Assembly (NCBI GenBank): GCA_000149265.1
Contig: CH003364.1
Coordinates: forward strand, 2,330,359 to 2,394,358
Length of the DNA: 64,000 nt
Direction: 5' to 3'
From: Ciona savignyi
Lineage: Eukaryota; Chordata; Ascidiacea; Phlebobranchia; Cionidae
Of the stretch, positions 12,303-22,221 are shown piece after piece (position 1 is the stretch's first letter; every line of letters begins with the position of its first letter). A program made the position numbers and the translations under genes. The notes beneath the pieces are model-generated. The model ran no database searches. It was not told the origin of the DNA and saw only the letters and a list, made by a program, of their open reading frames with translations.

Positions 12303-12572
12303 TTGGCACGTGCCAAGGTGCCAACAAAAAGACGTGCCAAGGTGCCAAGATGCCAAAAAAGACGTGCCAAGGTGCCAGAAAAGACGTGCCAAGGTGCCAA
12401 AAAAGACGTGCCAAGGTGCCAAAAAAGACGTGCCAAGGTGCCAGAAAAGACGTGCCAAGGTGCCAGAAAAGACGTGCCAAGGTGCCAGAAAAGACGTGCC
12501 AAGATGCCAAAAAAGACGTGCCAAGGTGCCAGAAAAGACGTGCCAAGGTGCCAAAAAAGACATGCCAAGTTG
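12303..12572. repeat. 22-bp minisatellite, GACGTGCCAAGGTGCC unit
   Basis: About twelve head-to-tail units of GACGTGCCAAGGTGCC followed by six purines (AAAAAA or AGAAAA). Because 22 is not a multiple of three and the unit has no stop in any frame, long artificial reading frames appear in all frames of both strands. The array begins with the palindromic core TTGGCACGTGCCAA. Related GACGTGCCAA words recur at 15.4-15.5 kb on the other side of the PHD-finger gene. Confidence 0.95.
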
Positions 12573-12794
12573 ACTTTTGCAATATCTCAGCATCATTACA
12601 CCACTATTAACCTTAGCACTTCTGTAATTGCACCCAATCAACAAAACGGACTACCCATACTGCATTCCAAGACTAGGCTAGGCTACCAAGTTATGCCGCA
12701 ACTTATTGCTTTGTGTTATACTAACACGGCTTACTCTAAGTACAAAAAGATGGCTGAAAAAGACTTAAAAAAATAGACCAATGTTTTCTTTGAA

Positions 12795-12800
12795 TTTATT
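12795..12800 (-). terminator. Poly(A) signal overlapping the PHD gene stop codon
   Basis: On the minus strand the end of the frame reads CCAATAAAT, so the AATAAA hexamer contains the TAA stop. A very short 3'UTR would end just before the 22-bp minisatellite. No better hexamer was found closer to the gene. Confidence 0.4.
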
Positions 12801-14792
12801 GGACACATTTCGGACAAACAAAATTCTTGAGTGGTATGTAACCAAGACAACCTTGGTGACACCACCTGTCAAAATGATCACATTGAACCTGAAAACAAAA
12901 AATATTTTTATTTATTTAGTATAACACAGACAGGTCTATTAACGGACATGGAGAAGTAACTTATTGTAAGAGAACAATCCTGCTGTTAAGTTATATAAGC
13001 CATTGTCATGTTTTGTATGTCTGAGAATATGGATAGTTTATAACTGGTGTCTCTTGCTTCTTAGACAAACCTCTTATTTAGCAGCTGGCTTTAATTTTTG
13101 GGTTAAATGTTCATGCTACATATGGTTTAAATTATTTTGGTAATAAACTTTCATGAAATTAAAAAAAAACCTAACCATTCTGTTGACTTCTGGCTTTGAA
13201 TTTCTTTGGCAGATATTGCAGAAATCTTGCAATTTACAGTTGTCATCTGTTAAAATGATCGTGAACAAGGGTTTTAATGATATTAGAACCTTCAATGTTT
13301 TTTAACATGATACATACCTGGCAAATATTTATGTAAAAACTATTCAGCACACACAAAATAAATAGTACTAGACAAGAGATTTACTTTTTAACAATATAAC
13401 AAATGACAATGTATCCCTACCAAATGTCAGTATAGTATTTCCCAAAAGGTGATTCTAACATCCTTGCATGCTTCTTAAGTGGTGATACATTTGAAAAGAT
13501 GCCAAATATTCTCATTAACAATATACTCTTCCGCCTGTAAACATAAGATGTAATTGGTTTATGTTGTGAGGTTTTAATATAAAATAGTAAACCTTTAATG
13601 CAAGTGGGGCAATATGGCATCCAAAGTTTATGGCATGCACCCTAAACTCAAAACCAAAAAATTTACTTAAAAATTTTAAGCCAATACTACTCCAAACCCC
13701 GACAATTTTTTTTAACAAAACAGCTAGCAGATGCACAATCAACACCTTTATTTTACAAAGCACTCCTCCACTATTAAAATACTTTACAGCTAAATGAAAA
13801 CACGTCATGTAGCCTCGCACATGCTACTTTCAACCAAACAAACATTGTGAAATCACCAGCATTGTTACTCAGCAAAACACTCGTATAAAAACAATGATTA
13901 AAGAAAAGTACCACTCGTCACATTCTGTCGCATAGAGGTCTAAATTGGTTATATGCCATCTTAAATAAAGGTTGACTGTCAACTTTAAATAAAGGAGAAA
14001 AATTAATTACCAGTACCTTTTTGTTTTTCCAAATGATTTGTTATAACTTGTCCTCTTGTAAAAACAGGACTACCAAATGAACAATAAAAAATTCTTCCTT
14101 TTCCACTTTGTCCTTGGCAAGTTTTTCTACATTCTATAATTGTGTATGAAAAATTGACTTTAAAAACACAATATCGACAGTAGCAAAGACATATCTATTA
14201 CCGATTCCTTATCTTTTTCGACCCTAGAAAATCTATTTTATTACCCGTACACAGATTAAAATTTAACAATGAAATTTATTGTCCATCTTGCTTTGCATTT
14301 AGAATAGACCAATCAATGCTATTACTTGTTGGCCTATTTGTGCTGTGTGCTTGTATTTGAATGTATGGAGTCTTGTTTTGCTATAGCAAGTGGTCATTTC
14401 ATATTGACCATTATTTTGCAATTTCACTAAATTTGCTTTTTTCATACCTCGATCTTTTTAACACTTTGTATATAACTGTTCATCATGCATCTTGTAGTTT
14501 TTGTCCATGTTACATTTTTGCACAATATTTTACACTGATTTCTGATTATTTCTCGTATTTTTATTATTTTGTTTCTGTGCGTTTAACCAATAAATATGTT
14601 TGATTAACTGATTGATTAATTGTCTTACCTTGCATATTCAAGTTTTCATATAAAATTGCACTTTTATAATGTAAAACATGCAAATGCTTATTTGGTTTTT
14701 CCATTATGCGACATCGTGAAAATTGATCTTCAGTTTCATTTGTGCACAAACTCTTTAAAATTTCCTCAAAGATAGTTCCAAAGAAGTAGTAT
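12796..14792 (-). CDS. PHD-finger protein of unknown function, 3' part of gene
   Basis: Four minus-strand exons fit together in phase: 14629-14792, 14017-14157, 13176-13246 and 12796-12888 (stop), with GT-AG borders including a strong GCAAG/GTAAGA donor. The last two exons form a C-terminal PHD finger: FCNICQRN, NRMVQCDHFDRWCHQGC, then NFVCPKCVQ and stop. The second Cys of the second ligand pair is Phe (CDHF instead of CDxC), while an extra Cys precedes the His. The 14.0-14.2 kb exon contributes IIECRKTCQGQ, GRIFYCSFG and VITNHLEKQ, which resembles a degenerate Cys/His zinc-binding module. The 14.6-14.8 kb exon gives YYFFGTIFEEILKSLCTNE and has no recognised domain. The 5' end is not found. 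PHD fingers usually read histone tails; whether this one does is unknown. It could also be a decaying gene, though all splice sites and the frame are intact. Confidence 0.58.
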
Positions 14793-16341
14793 CTTTAATT
14801 AAAACTTTTAAACAGTTAAAACCTGTTATAATCAATAAACAATTCCCATAAAATTCATCAAATTGGACTAGAAGTTAGCTTTAAATCCTAGGATGGCAAG
14901 GATGCAAAGTAGGACAATGGCATGTGAGGTATATTGGGTGTCACACACTCTTTTTTTATATAAAAATCTGCTATTGTACTTTAACCACAAGAAAATATTG
15001 GTTTACAGGCTATATTCACTTATTTTGAAATGCTGCATATGCTACAATTTTTCACATAAATCACTCATACTTAATCAGCTAAACCACAATATACAACAAG
15101 TGCCGGTATATATGCTGCTGTCAAAAATAAAATCCAACCCTTTAAAGAATTTCCAAAGGAATAGTGGTAAAATAGATAAGCGTAAGCAATTGTACACTAA
15201 AAACTGTAAACTAACTCCAATCCTGACGTAAAATTAACAACAGCACTAATTCAATGCCTAACTTACACTTTAACACAGTTACGCCTTCAGCTACAAAGGT
15301 ACCAATGATATTTTGCAGTTTAAAAACTGAAAAATATCGCAAATGCTAACGTGCAAAAGCTAAAAAGTTAAAAATATTTGGCAGCTATACACGTGCCAAC
15401 GCACTGGCAGCTAAAGACGTGCCAAATATTTGGCAGCTAGAGACGTGCCAAAAATTTGGCAGCTAAAATGGTGCCAAATCTGCAGGTGCCAAGGTGACAT
15501 GCCAGTGGCACGGCAGCTCGAAGAATTTCGTCACGACCCCTGTTGCAAATGACGCGGCTTGGGATGCTCCAACCGCACACTATAGGAGAAGTAAACAAGC
15601 AAACGCTGTTTCGATTCCAGTGTCCATTTTTTGCTCACACAAGAAAGCCTTTGCATAAGCAACATGGAAGTACAAGTACATCGATTATCTGTTGACAATA
15701 AATATACAGTATAAAACTTAAGTCGTCAATGACAATGTGAATGGACATACGTAGCGCGATAAAGTAATATATGAAAATCTGAAATGCGGTAAAAAAATGC
15801 GGACCAAAACTTTATTCAATCCAGTGTTTCTATTTTATTTGTCAGTAAAGGTATTTTTCTGGGTTTATAGATTGATGGGCGTGAACCTAAAACCGTATAA
15901 AACACAATGCAAAAGTTTTGTTAAAAATGGGGACAGCATGTTTTTTTTGATGAAATTAATTTTGGGCCACCATTTAGATTCCGATTAAATATTTCAATCT
16001 ATCCAGTAACCTGGTATCGCAAGAGGTCCCTAATATATAATAACCTTTTTTCGTGTGTGCGTCAATCCGGCTAACTATTGGATTTTGTTTTATTTTTTAA
16101 TGAGCGTACGCTCGCGCGCCAGCTTGTGAGACACCTACACATCATTTGTAACGCATGTACACAACTACACAAGTACACTTACTTGCAAGTGTGTAAATCC
16201 GCTGTCCTGCTTAACTTTATACTATGTAGTTTTTATTATTAAAATTTACACAGAAGCATAGAGAAGTTAAAACGTCCCTACACAGTGGTTAGGGATTTTT
16301 AATTTATTACAAATTAAATTAATTTTACAAAACATTTTCTA
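14793..16341. other. Intergenic between divergent PHD gene and BUD23
   Basis: No convincing exon is seen on either strand, although the missing 5' exon(s) of the PHD gene should lie here. It contains the GACGTGCC/TTTGGCAGC word cluster (15.37-15.52 kb). The frame at 15797-15988 shows no domain. Confidence 0.5.
15371..15522. repeat. Irregular array of ATTTGGCAGCTA and GACGTGCCAA words
   Basis: ATTTGGCAGCTA and (A)GACGTGCCAA alternate four to five times (for example AATATTTGGCAGCTA, GACGTGCCAAATATTTGG), followed by CAGGTGCCAAGGTGACATGCC. The GACGTGCCAAGGTGCC words match the minisatellite at 12.3-12.6 kb, so the two arrays bracket the PHD-finger gene. Confidence 0.8.
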
Positions 16342-16342
16342 G
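16330..16342 (+). promoter_or_regulatory. Putative splice acceptor upstream of BUD23 start
   Basis: ACATTTTCTAG ends at 16342, 17 bases before the start codon, with no visible upstream coding exon. This is consistent with trans-splicing of a leader onto the mRNA or with a 5'UTR intron. Confidence 0.4.
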
Positions 16343-16359
16343 ACAAAACAACAGACAAA

Positions 16360-18019
16360 ATGTCAAAAAATCGCCCTGAAAGCCGTGCCCCTCCAGATAT
16401 ATTTTACGACCAAAAAGAGGCTGAAAAATACACAAGCAACTCCAGAATGATTGAAATCCAAACTGAGATGTCGGAGCGTGCAATCGAACTACTCAACCTT
16501 CCCAAAGATACATCATGTATGCTTCTGGATGTTGGGTGTGGGTCAGGATTAAGTGGCGAGTGTTTGTCAGACCAAGGTCATGTATGGATCGGCTTGGACA
16601 TAAGTTCTGCTATGCTAGATGTAGCAAGAGACAGAGAAGTAGATGGAGATGTGCTGCTGAGCGACGCTGGGCAAGGCATTTGCTTTCGTCCTGGGTCATT
16701 TGATGGAGTTATTAGCATCTCAGCATTGCAGTGGCTTTGCAATGCAGATAAAAAGACTCACAACCCAATTAAAAGACTCTACAAATTTTTCTCCACCCTA
16801 TACTCTGCGATGAGGCATGGAAGTAGAGCTGTGTTTCAGGTTTGCTGTTATTGCATTGTATATTCATATATGTAAACAGGGATACTCGTACCTTAGGTTC
16901 ATTAGTTAATATTAGGAGTGGTTTGGATATGATCTTAGTTTTTATGGCCAAATTCCCAGATTAAACTGGTCTAAATCCTGACAAATCTCTGCAAATATTA
17001 GCAGTACAGAAACGAAATAAATTAAAAAATATCCTACTTTTGCAGGTTTTAAACTAAACCAATTGTACACACATTGACCTAAGCTATGATATTACAATCA
17101 GAATCTGTCTAGTTTATATAACATTGATTATCAATTTAACTTATAAGTTGAATAGCTTATCAGATCATCAATAGAGAAACCAAACACTTACTAATTTCTT
17201 GTGTACTTCGACAAAGTACTATAGGATATAATGAAATACTGTAATAACCCAACTTTAGGCGTGCAGTATTCGTATAAATGCGCATGCGCATCATGTGTCT
17301 TATTTTACAATGTTGCCTGGCCACACAGCTGAGTTATATGCTTCTGCATGGCGCTTGCAGAACACTGATAGGGTGCACTGGGTAATTTGTTTTTGCCACC
17401 CTTCTGCATTTACACATTTACGGGTTTAGGACATCATTATCTTCTTATCCTGTATAATACAGACTATGCTGTTGTCATTTGGTAAAAAATATTTTTTACA
17501 ATATTTACTTAGTTAGTTGACCATTCAACGAAAATCAGAGCTTTGGTAATCCCCCGAAGAATGATTTGTCTTATGTGCTTTTACTAAGTTACACCACTCC
17601 GAAATTTAATCTAATATATCCTGATATGTGTTTTATTTTATTCTAAATTTTCACAGCTTTATCCAGAAAGTCCTCAGCAATTAGAACTCATTACAACTCA
17701 AGCAATTCGTTCAGGATTTGGTGGAGGGGTGGTGGTTGATTTTCCGAACAGTACAAAAGCAAAAAAGATATTTCTTTGTCTATTTTGTGGTGTCCAGTCA
17801 CCCACGCTACCAAAAGGGCTGGGTACTGAGGAGGAAATGACAAAAAATAGACAAATTAAATATGTGAAGGAAAGAGATCAGCGCACTTTTGGAAAACGGA
17901 ATAAGAGTATAAAGTCCAGGGATTGGATTATCGAAAAAAAGGAACGAAGAAAAAGGCAAGGAAAATCTGTCTGCATGACCACTAAGTACACTGGACGAAA
18001 AAGAAAGCCCCACTTCTAA
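16360..18019 (+). CDS. BUD23: 18S rRNA (guanine-N7)-methyltransferase BUD23/WBSCR22
   Basis: Two exons, 16360-16839 and 17657-18019, joined in phase 0 to give 280 aa, the length of the human enzyme (281). The N-terminus [20 protein letters not shown] is the family signature. The SAM-binding Rossmann fold has motif [13 protein letters not shown] (about residues 55-66) and GLDIS. The catalytic region includes [17 protein letters not shown]. The second exon carries [13 protein letters not shown] and the WBS-type basic C-terminus ([25 protein letters not shown]), likely nuclear/nucleolar targeting. In eukaryotes the enzyme makes m7G in the 18S rRNA decoding region with the TRMT112 partner and aids 40S maturation. 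AATAAA follows at 18047. It converges on HMGCL, with 233 bp between the stops. Confidence 0.97.
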
Positions 18020-18046
18020 TTGTTGGCCTTGTAATTTTTCAGTTGC

Positions 18047-18052
18047 AATAAA
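18047..18052 (+). terminator. Poly(A) signal of BUD23
   Basis: AATAAA 28 bases after the BUD23 stop, in the short gap between two convergent genes. Confidence 0.65.
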
Positions 18053-18252
18053 TATAAATATGGGATACATTTTGATTTATGAAATAGTACAAAAAACAAC
18101 AGATCATGACAAGTTTAAAAGATGATTTAAATTGTGTAAAGTATAATACATAGCTATGACTCAGTAGTTGGCTAGCGAAAAAAAAATTACCACTTTTTGC
18201 ACAGGGCTGATAACTTGGTAAATTTACAAAGTCCAAAACGAACAATAAATAT

Positions 18253-19212
18253 TTAATTATTTTTATTTAACATTGCCTGGCCGACTTTTGATGCATTTCT
18301 TCGGTTTATTGATGAGCTTATAAAATTCCCAACATTGCATAGTTGCTCCAAGTCAACTCCACTGTTTAACCCCAGTCCATTGAGCATGTATATCACATCT
18401 TCAGAAGCCACATTGCCAGATGCCCCCTTTGCATATGGACAACCACCTAGACCAGCTACTGATGAATCAAACACAGTTATTCCCTTATCCAAACCAGTAA
18501 GGATATTAGCTAATGCTTGTCCATAAGTGTCGTGACAGTGCAGTGCAATAATTTCATTTGAAATTGAATGCAAAACTTCAGAGAGCAGATTATTCGTAGA
18601 TCCTGGAGTGCCAACCCCAATTGTGTCTCCAAGTGAAATTTCGTAACAACCCATAGATACCATCTGTTCCGCTACAGCTACAACAGAACTTGGTTTTATT
18701 TTTCCTTCATATGGGCACCCAAGTACACAAGAAACGTAACCTCGAACAGGTATATTATGCTCGTTGGCCGCATCTAAAACTGGTCTGAAGCGTTTCAAAC
18801 TTTCTTGTATGGAGCAGTTTATATTCTTTTGACTGAAGGTTTCAGAAGCAGCTGCAAAGACTGCTACCTCGTCAACCTTAGATGCCAGAGCTGATTTAAA
18901 ACCTTTAAGATTTGGGGCTAGCGCAGAGTACTTCGTGCCTTTCCTTCGGTTTATTGTTTGCATCACTTGTTCATGGTCTTTCATTTGAGGTACCCATTTT
19001 GGGGAAACAAAACTGGTTGCTTCAATGAATTTCAAATTACACTCAGAGAGTCTGTTAATAAGTTCAACCTTTGTTTCAGTCGAAACTATCTCCTTTTCAT
19101 TTTGCAATCCATCTCTCGGGCCAACTTCTACTATTTTAATAAAATCTGAAAATTTCTGTACGCGTGTATTGAAAATTAGAGCAGGTTTAAAAGTTTTTAA
19201 AATTCCTAACAT
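18253..19212 (-). CDS. HMGCL: Hydroxymethylglutaryl-CoA lyase
   Basis: Single-exon 319-aa frame (human 325). It cleaves HMG-CoA to acetyl-CoA and acetoacetate, the last step of leucine degradation and ketone body synthesis. The TIM-barrel signatures are intact: [13 protein letters not shown] with the catalytic Arg33 and metal-binding Asp34, [14 protein letters not shown], the metal ligands in [11 protein letters not shown], and the active-site loop [19 protein letters not shown] with its Cys. The first 20 residues are basic/hydroxylated and free of acid ([20 protein letters not shown]), which fits a mitochondrial presequence. The C-terminus ends NKNN rather than the SKL-like CKL of mammalian enzymes, so no peroxisomal signal is seen. 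It lies downstream of NME on the same strand with a 237-bp gap and has an acceptor just before the ATG. It is intronless, whereas the vertebrate gene has many introns. Confidence 0.97.
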   Translation of the reverse strand: MLGILKTFKPALIFNTRVQKFSDFIKIVEVGPRDGLQNEKEIVSTETKVELINRLSECNLKFIEATSFVSPKWVPQMKDHEQVMQTINRRKGTKYSALAPNLKGFKSALASKVDEVAVFAAASETFSQKNINCSIQESLKRFRPVLDAANEHNIPVRGYVSCVLGCPYEGKIKPSSVVAVAEQMVSMGCYEISLGDTIGVGTPGSTNNLLSEVLHSISNEIIALHCHDTYGQALANILTGLDKGITVFDSSVAGLGGCPYAKGASGNVASEDVIYMLNGLGLNSGVDLEQLCNVGNFISSSINRRNASKVGQAMLNKNN

Positions 19213-19221
19213 TCTACTTCT

Positions 19222-19231
19222 CTGAAATATC
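19222..19231 (-). promoter_or_regulatory. Putative trans-splice acceptor before HMGCL
   Basis: On the minus strand ATATTTCAG is followed by AGAAGTAGA and the ATG, leaving a 9-base leader. Since the upstream NME gene ends only 230 bp away, a spliced-leader acceptor releasing HMGCL from a dicistronic transcript is a reasonable reading, but only cDNA ends would show it. Confidence 0.45.
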
Positions 19232-19347
19232 TAAATAGTTGGTTTGTTACTTAATTGCTTCTCCTAAATGGTGTGTATATTTTGCGTACTTTAAACAATT
19301 TAATTATGGTAAAGTAAAACAGTATCAAAGCGAACAAATTTTATAAT

Positions 19348-19353
19348 TTTTAT
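19348..19353 (-). terminator. Poly(A) signal of NME
   Basis: AATAAA on the minus strand (TTTATT on +) about 100 bases after the NME stop and about 120 bases before the HMGCL acceptor. Confidence 0.5.
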
Positions 19354-19449
19354 TGCAACAATGAACTAATAGCATGTCATACAGAAAACACGATGTTTGA
19401 ACTATTCTAAACTTTAATGCTTTCCTAATTTGTACTGAGGCATGCAAGT

Positions 19450-19899
19450 TTATTCATACAGCCATTGTGCAGCACAGGCTTTGTATTCATTGAGTTCCTC
19501 CGGTTTAAACCAAAGAGCAATTTCGTCATTTGCAGATTTCACTGAATCAGATCCGTGACAGATGTTTCTGCCAACTTGGATGCAGAAATCACCGCGGATG
19601 GTTCCTGGTAGCGAATCTGCTGGGTTTGTGGCTCCAAGCATAACACGCCCAGTCTTAACGGCTCCTTCACCCTCCCACACCATCGCAACAACGGGTCCAG
19701 ACGCCATATATGCCACAAGCCCTGGAAAAAATTTCTTGGTTGAAAGATCAGCGTAGTGGAGCTTTAGATGTTCCTCTGAAGCAGTTATCATTTTCATCGC
19801 GACCAGCTTGAATCCTTTTTCTTCAAATCGCTGGATAATTTTTCCGACCAATCCACGGTTGACACCATCTGGTTTAATTGCAATGAAGGTACGTTCCAT
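19450..19899 (-). CDS. Nucleoside diphosphate kinase (NME1/NME2 type)
   Basis: Single-exon 149-aa group I NDP kinase, close to the usual 152 aa. It transfers the gamma phosphate from ATP to nucleoside diphosphates through a phosphohistidine. Visible features are [12 protein letters not shown] at the N-terminus with the catalytic Lys9, the Kpn-loop region around residues 90-102 ([13 protein letters not shown]), and the active-site motif NICHGSD with the phosphorylated His at residue 115. The C-terminus WLYE matches cytosolic hexameric forms. No presequence is present, so it is cytosolic. It lies head to tail upstream of HMGCL. The 5' flank is AT-rich with no clear TATA box. Assignment to NME1 versus NME2 is not meaningful in an invertebrate, so no symbol is given. 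Confidence 0.97.
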   Translation of the reverse strand: MERTFIAIKPDGVNRGLVGKIIQRFEEKGFKLVAMKMITASEEHLKLHYADLSTKKFFPGLVAYMASGPVVAMVWEGEGAVKTGRVMLGATNPADSLPGTIRGDFCIQVGRNICHGSDSVKSANDEIALWFKPEELNEYKACAAQWLYE

Positions 19900-21111
19900 T
19901 TTTATTAATTCGTTGTAATTTGGCTACTTTAAACAATAAACTAACTGAAATTAAGATAAAATTAAAAAATATTTTTTGGGAATATTATAAAAAAAGGTTT
20001 GCTAGACTGCAATAAAGCAATGGCTGTATTTGCCACAAAATAACGACAATAGAGGCAAGTAGTGGGCAGTGTGGGCACACTTGAAACCCAAACTCTTGCA
20101 CAATGCCCAGCCCACACTGGGTATTTAGAGGAACCGGCAAGTAGTTTATTCATGTTCTGGTTAACTTAAAACCCCTATAAACAGGTTAAGTCGGCTGTTC
20201 TAACAATATAAAAAATATTTCCGGTCCAACATCGCACGTAGTGCTATACATATAGCGGCTGTTATGAACTGACCACCAGTTCCGTAGTTATTTATATACG
20301 TTCCGTAAATTAACCTTTTCGCTATTCAATGACATTGAAAAACACGACATACGGTAATCTGGTAACAGATGGTTAAGCTTTAACATAAATAAAACCATGC
20401 CTACGTGTACAACCCGTTTTAACTTCTTATGTGATCGATTCCATTTGCAAATGTAATAGGTTTGGCTTGCGCAATGCTTGATTAGTGTTCAGACCACGTG
20501 GCAGAGCTTTCGCCTATATTTTTCAAGATCGGGTAACTTCAGTAAATTCGGCGATAAAAGCGAGCAGTTTTAAAGGATTTTGGGCCCCACAAAAGCATGA
20601 TATTGTTATAAAGTTACAAAGAGCCACGCATATACCTGTTACGTATCTAGGTTTACACTATATTGTAAGTTTTGTAACTATTTTTTTTTCTGTGACTGGT
20701 TAGGATAGGAACATCATACTATGATCAGATGAAAAACGTGTTGCTTATTCTGCAACTACCATCATTGTGAATTTAATAAAGAACATTCATTTTGTATCCC
20801 TAGGATAGGAAACGTATAATGAAGGAAATGTAAATATCACGTTGCCAGTGCACTAACGCTCCTTAAATTTTCCCATTCACCAGAATAAAACACGAATATA
20901 ACAATGCTATTGATATCGCGCGTTGCGCAATATCTGCTTCCTCTAAGAATTTGAAGTTTTTTTAAGCGACTGGTTGTGATATTTTTCGCGGTTAATTTGA
21001 CTTGTGCAACGTTTTTTTAAAATTATTTTTATTGCGTATAGAATGGAAGGTAAAATAGTCTACTGTGTAAAATATTTAAAAAAGCCGCAAATTTTAATAT
21101 TAACGTAACAT

Positions 21112-21212
21112 CGGATAGGACATTCCATTATGTTTATCCCCGTGAAGGGGAAACCCCAAGGGGCGTTAACACGCGGACGAAGATCACCTCGCGCCCATCG
21201 TCATGTAGTGGA
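21112..21212 (-). mobile_element. 3'-end fragment of tRNA-derived SINE
   Basis: Matches the tail half of the SINE family: GGATAGGA tail, TTTATCCCCGTGAA, CAAGGGG, GTTAACACG and CACCTCGCGCCCATCGTC. The tRNA-like head is missing, as expected from 5' truncation during retroposition. Confidence 0.75.
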
Positions 21213-21472
21213 ATACAAGTTCAAGTTGGAAGAAAGGTTTGATATTGCTAGTGTAGAAGGTGCAGCTAGGATGGCGTGTTTTTTGCAACAAAAAGTACTA
21301 TTGTGCTACGTCCAATTTAGTAGGCGCCAAAAGACGTAACAACAGTTGTTGAAATAAGTGAAACTCCGAACAAAACATTGCTGGTAACTAAATACTGTTG
21401 TTTCCATGATGTTACAATTATGACACATTATGTAAAAGACTAAAGAGTTATAGTTTAACCATTATAAAGACA

Positions 21473-21667
21473 ATGGTTCTATTGCGACGATTTTTATGGC
21501 CAAAAATTATTATATGCATTTCATTTAGTCATCTCAACTTAGTTTGTGAGTCTGACACCGGCCAGCAGTATGTACAGGTTTGTCAAGTTTCCCTTTATCG
21601 GAATATGTTCCATGAGTTAACTGGTTTGTGTGATTTGAGTTGTATACCGCCAGGTTATCGTGCGTAA
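21473..21667 (+). CDS. Candidate small secreted Cys-rich peptide (weak)
   Basis: A 64-residue ATG-to-stop frame. The first 25 residues resemble a signal peptide: basic MVLLRRF, a hydrophobic IIICISF core and then polar residues with LVCES. The remainder has Cys at spaced positions (CESDTG, QVCQV, LCDLSC). AATAAA lies at about 21731, roughly 65 bases after the stop. I do not recognise a family. The frame also contains CAG/GTTTGT, a possible donor, so it could be part of a larger gene or simply chance. Length and position give little support. Confidence 0.2.
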   Translation: MVLLRRFLWPKIIICISFSHLNLVCESDTGQQYVQVCQVSLYRNMFHELTGLCDLSCIPPGYRA

Positions 21668-22024
21668 ATCCAGAATATATTGATGTGTATTGTGACCCCA
21701 TGTTATGATCATTTTGTATAAGTTTAACTCAATAAACGGAAGTGGTGCTTTCCCAAGTAAAACCTAAAAGAGTGATGGGTTTTCATCAACCACATCATTT
21801 AAGAAGGGCTGCAGAGATATATAGTTTTTTGAGGAGACCATAATCGCCAATACTCAGCGACGATACCAATAAATGAGTTACGATAATCGTACCACAGATG
21901 CATTATTTTATCAAGGAAGCTTTGACTAAAAGTTGAAGTTACTAGAAAAACTTACCTGACGTAATATTTACGTACTGCGCTGATCTGCGCCTTGCAAACT
22001 TTTCGTTCTGACGCAAAACCGACG

Positions 22025-22108
22025 CGCGAGGAGATCTGACGATTGCCCGTGTGTTAACCCCCTTAGTTTTCACATTCACGGGGATAAACATTAATATCAT
22101 ATTCTAAT
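22025..22108 (+). mobile_element. 3'-end fragment of tRNA-derived SINE
   Basis: GCGCGAGGAGATCTGACG, ATTGCCCGTGTGTTAACCCC, CACGGGGATAAACATTAATATC match the 3' part of the SINE in forward orientation; the head is absent. It directly abuts a tRNA-like element at 22113. Confidence 0.75.
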
Positions 22109-22112
22109 TGTA

Positions 22113-22221
22113 CCGTCGTGTGGCAGAATGGTTAACGCGACCGATACATATACCGTCTCTTGTACAAAAAACTGTTCTGGTGACTAGCCCATCATGGGTC
22201 CAAACATGGCACGGTAAAAAT
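22113..22221 (+). mobile_element. tRNA-like short element (second family)
   Basis: CGTGTGGCAGAATGGTTAACGCGACC resembles a tRNA box A region, and CATCATGGGTCCAAAC about 75 bases later resembles box B (GGGTTCGAAAC in the copy at 63.6 kb). The block between carries a poly(A)-like spacer. It matches 63562-63672 closely and 32990-33095 loosely. The sequence is too long and imperfect for a functional tRNA gene and is best read as a short tRNA-derived retroposon. Confidence 0.65.

Noticed and set aside
12276..12776. 166-residue open frame, and several overlapping ones on both strands
   Set aside because: They are products of the 22-bp tandem repeat, which has no stop in any frame; no start context, domain or splice structure supports them.
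22113..22221. Functional tRNA gene
   Set aside because: Box A and B like sequences are present, but the spacing is too long, there is no matching acceptor stem, and near-identical copies occur elsewhere as repeats.
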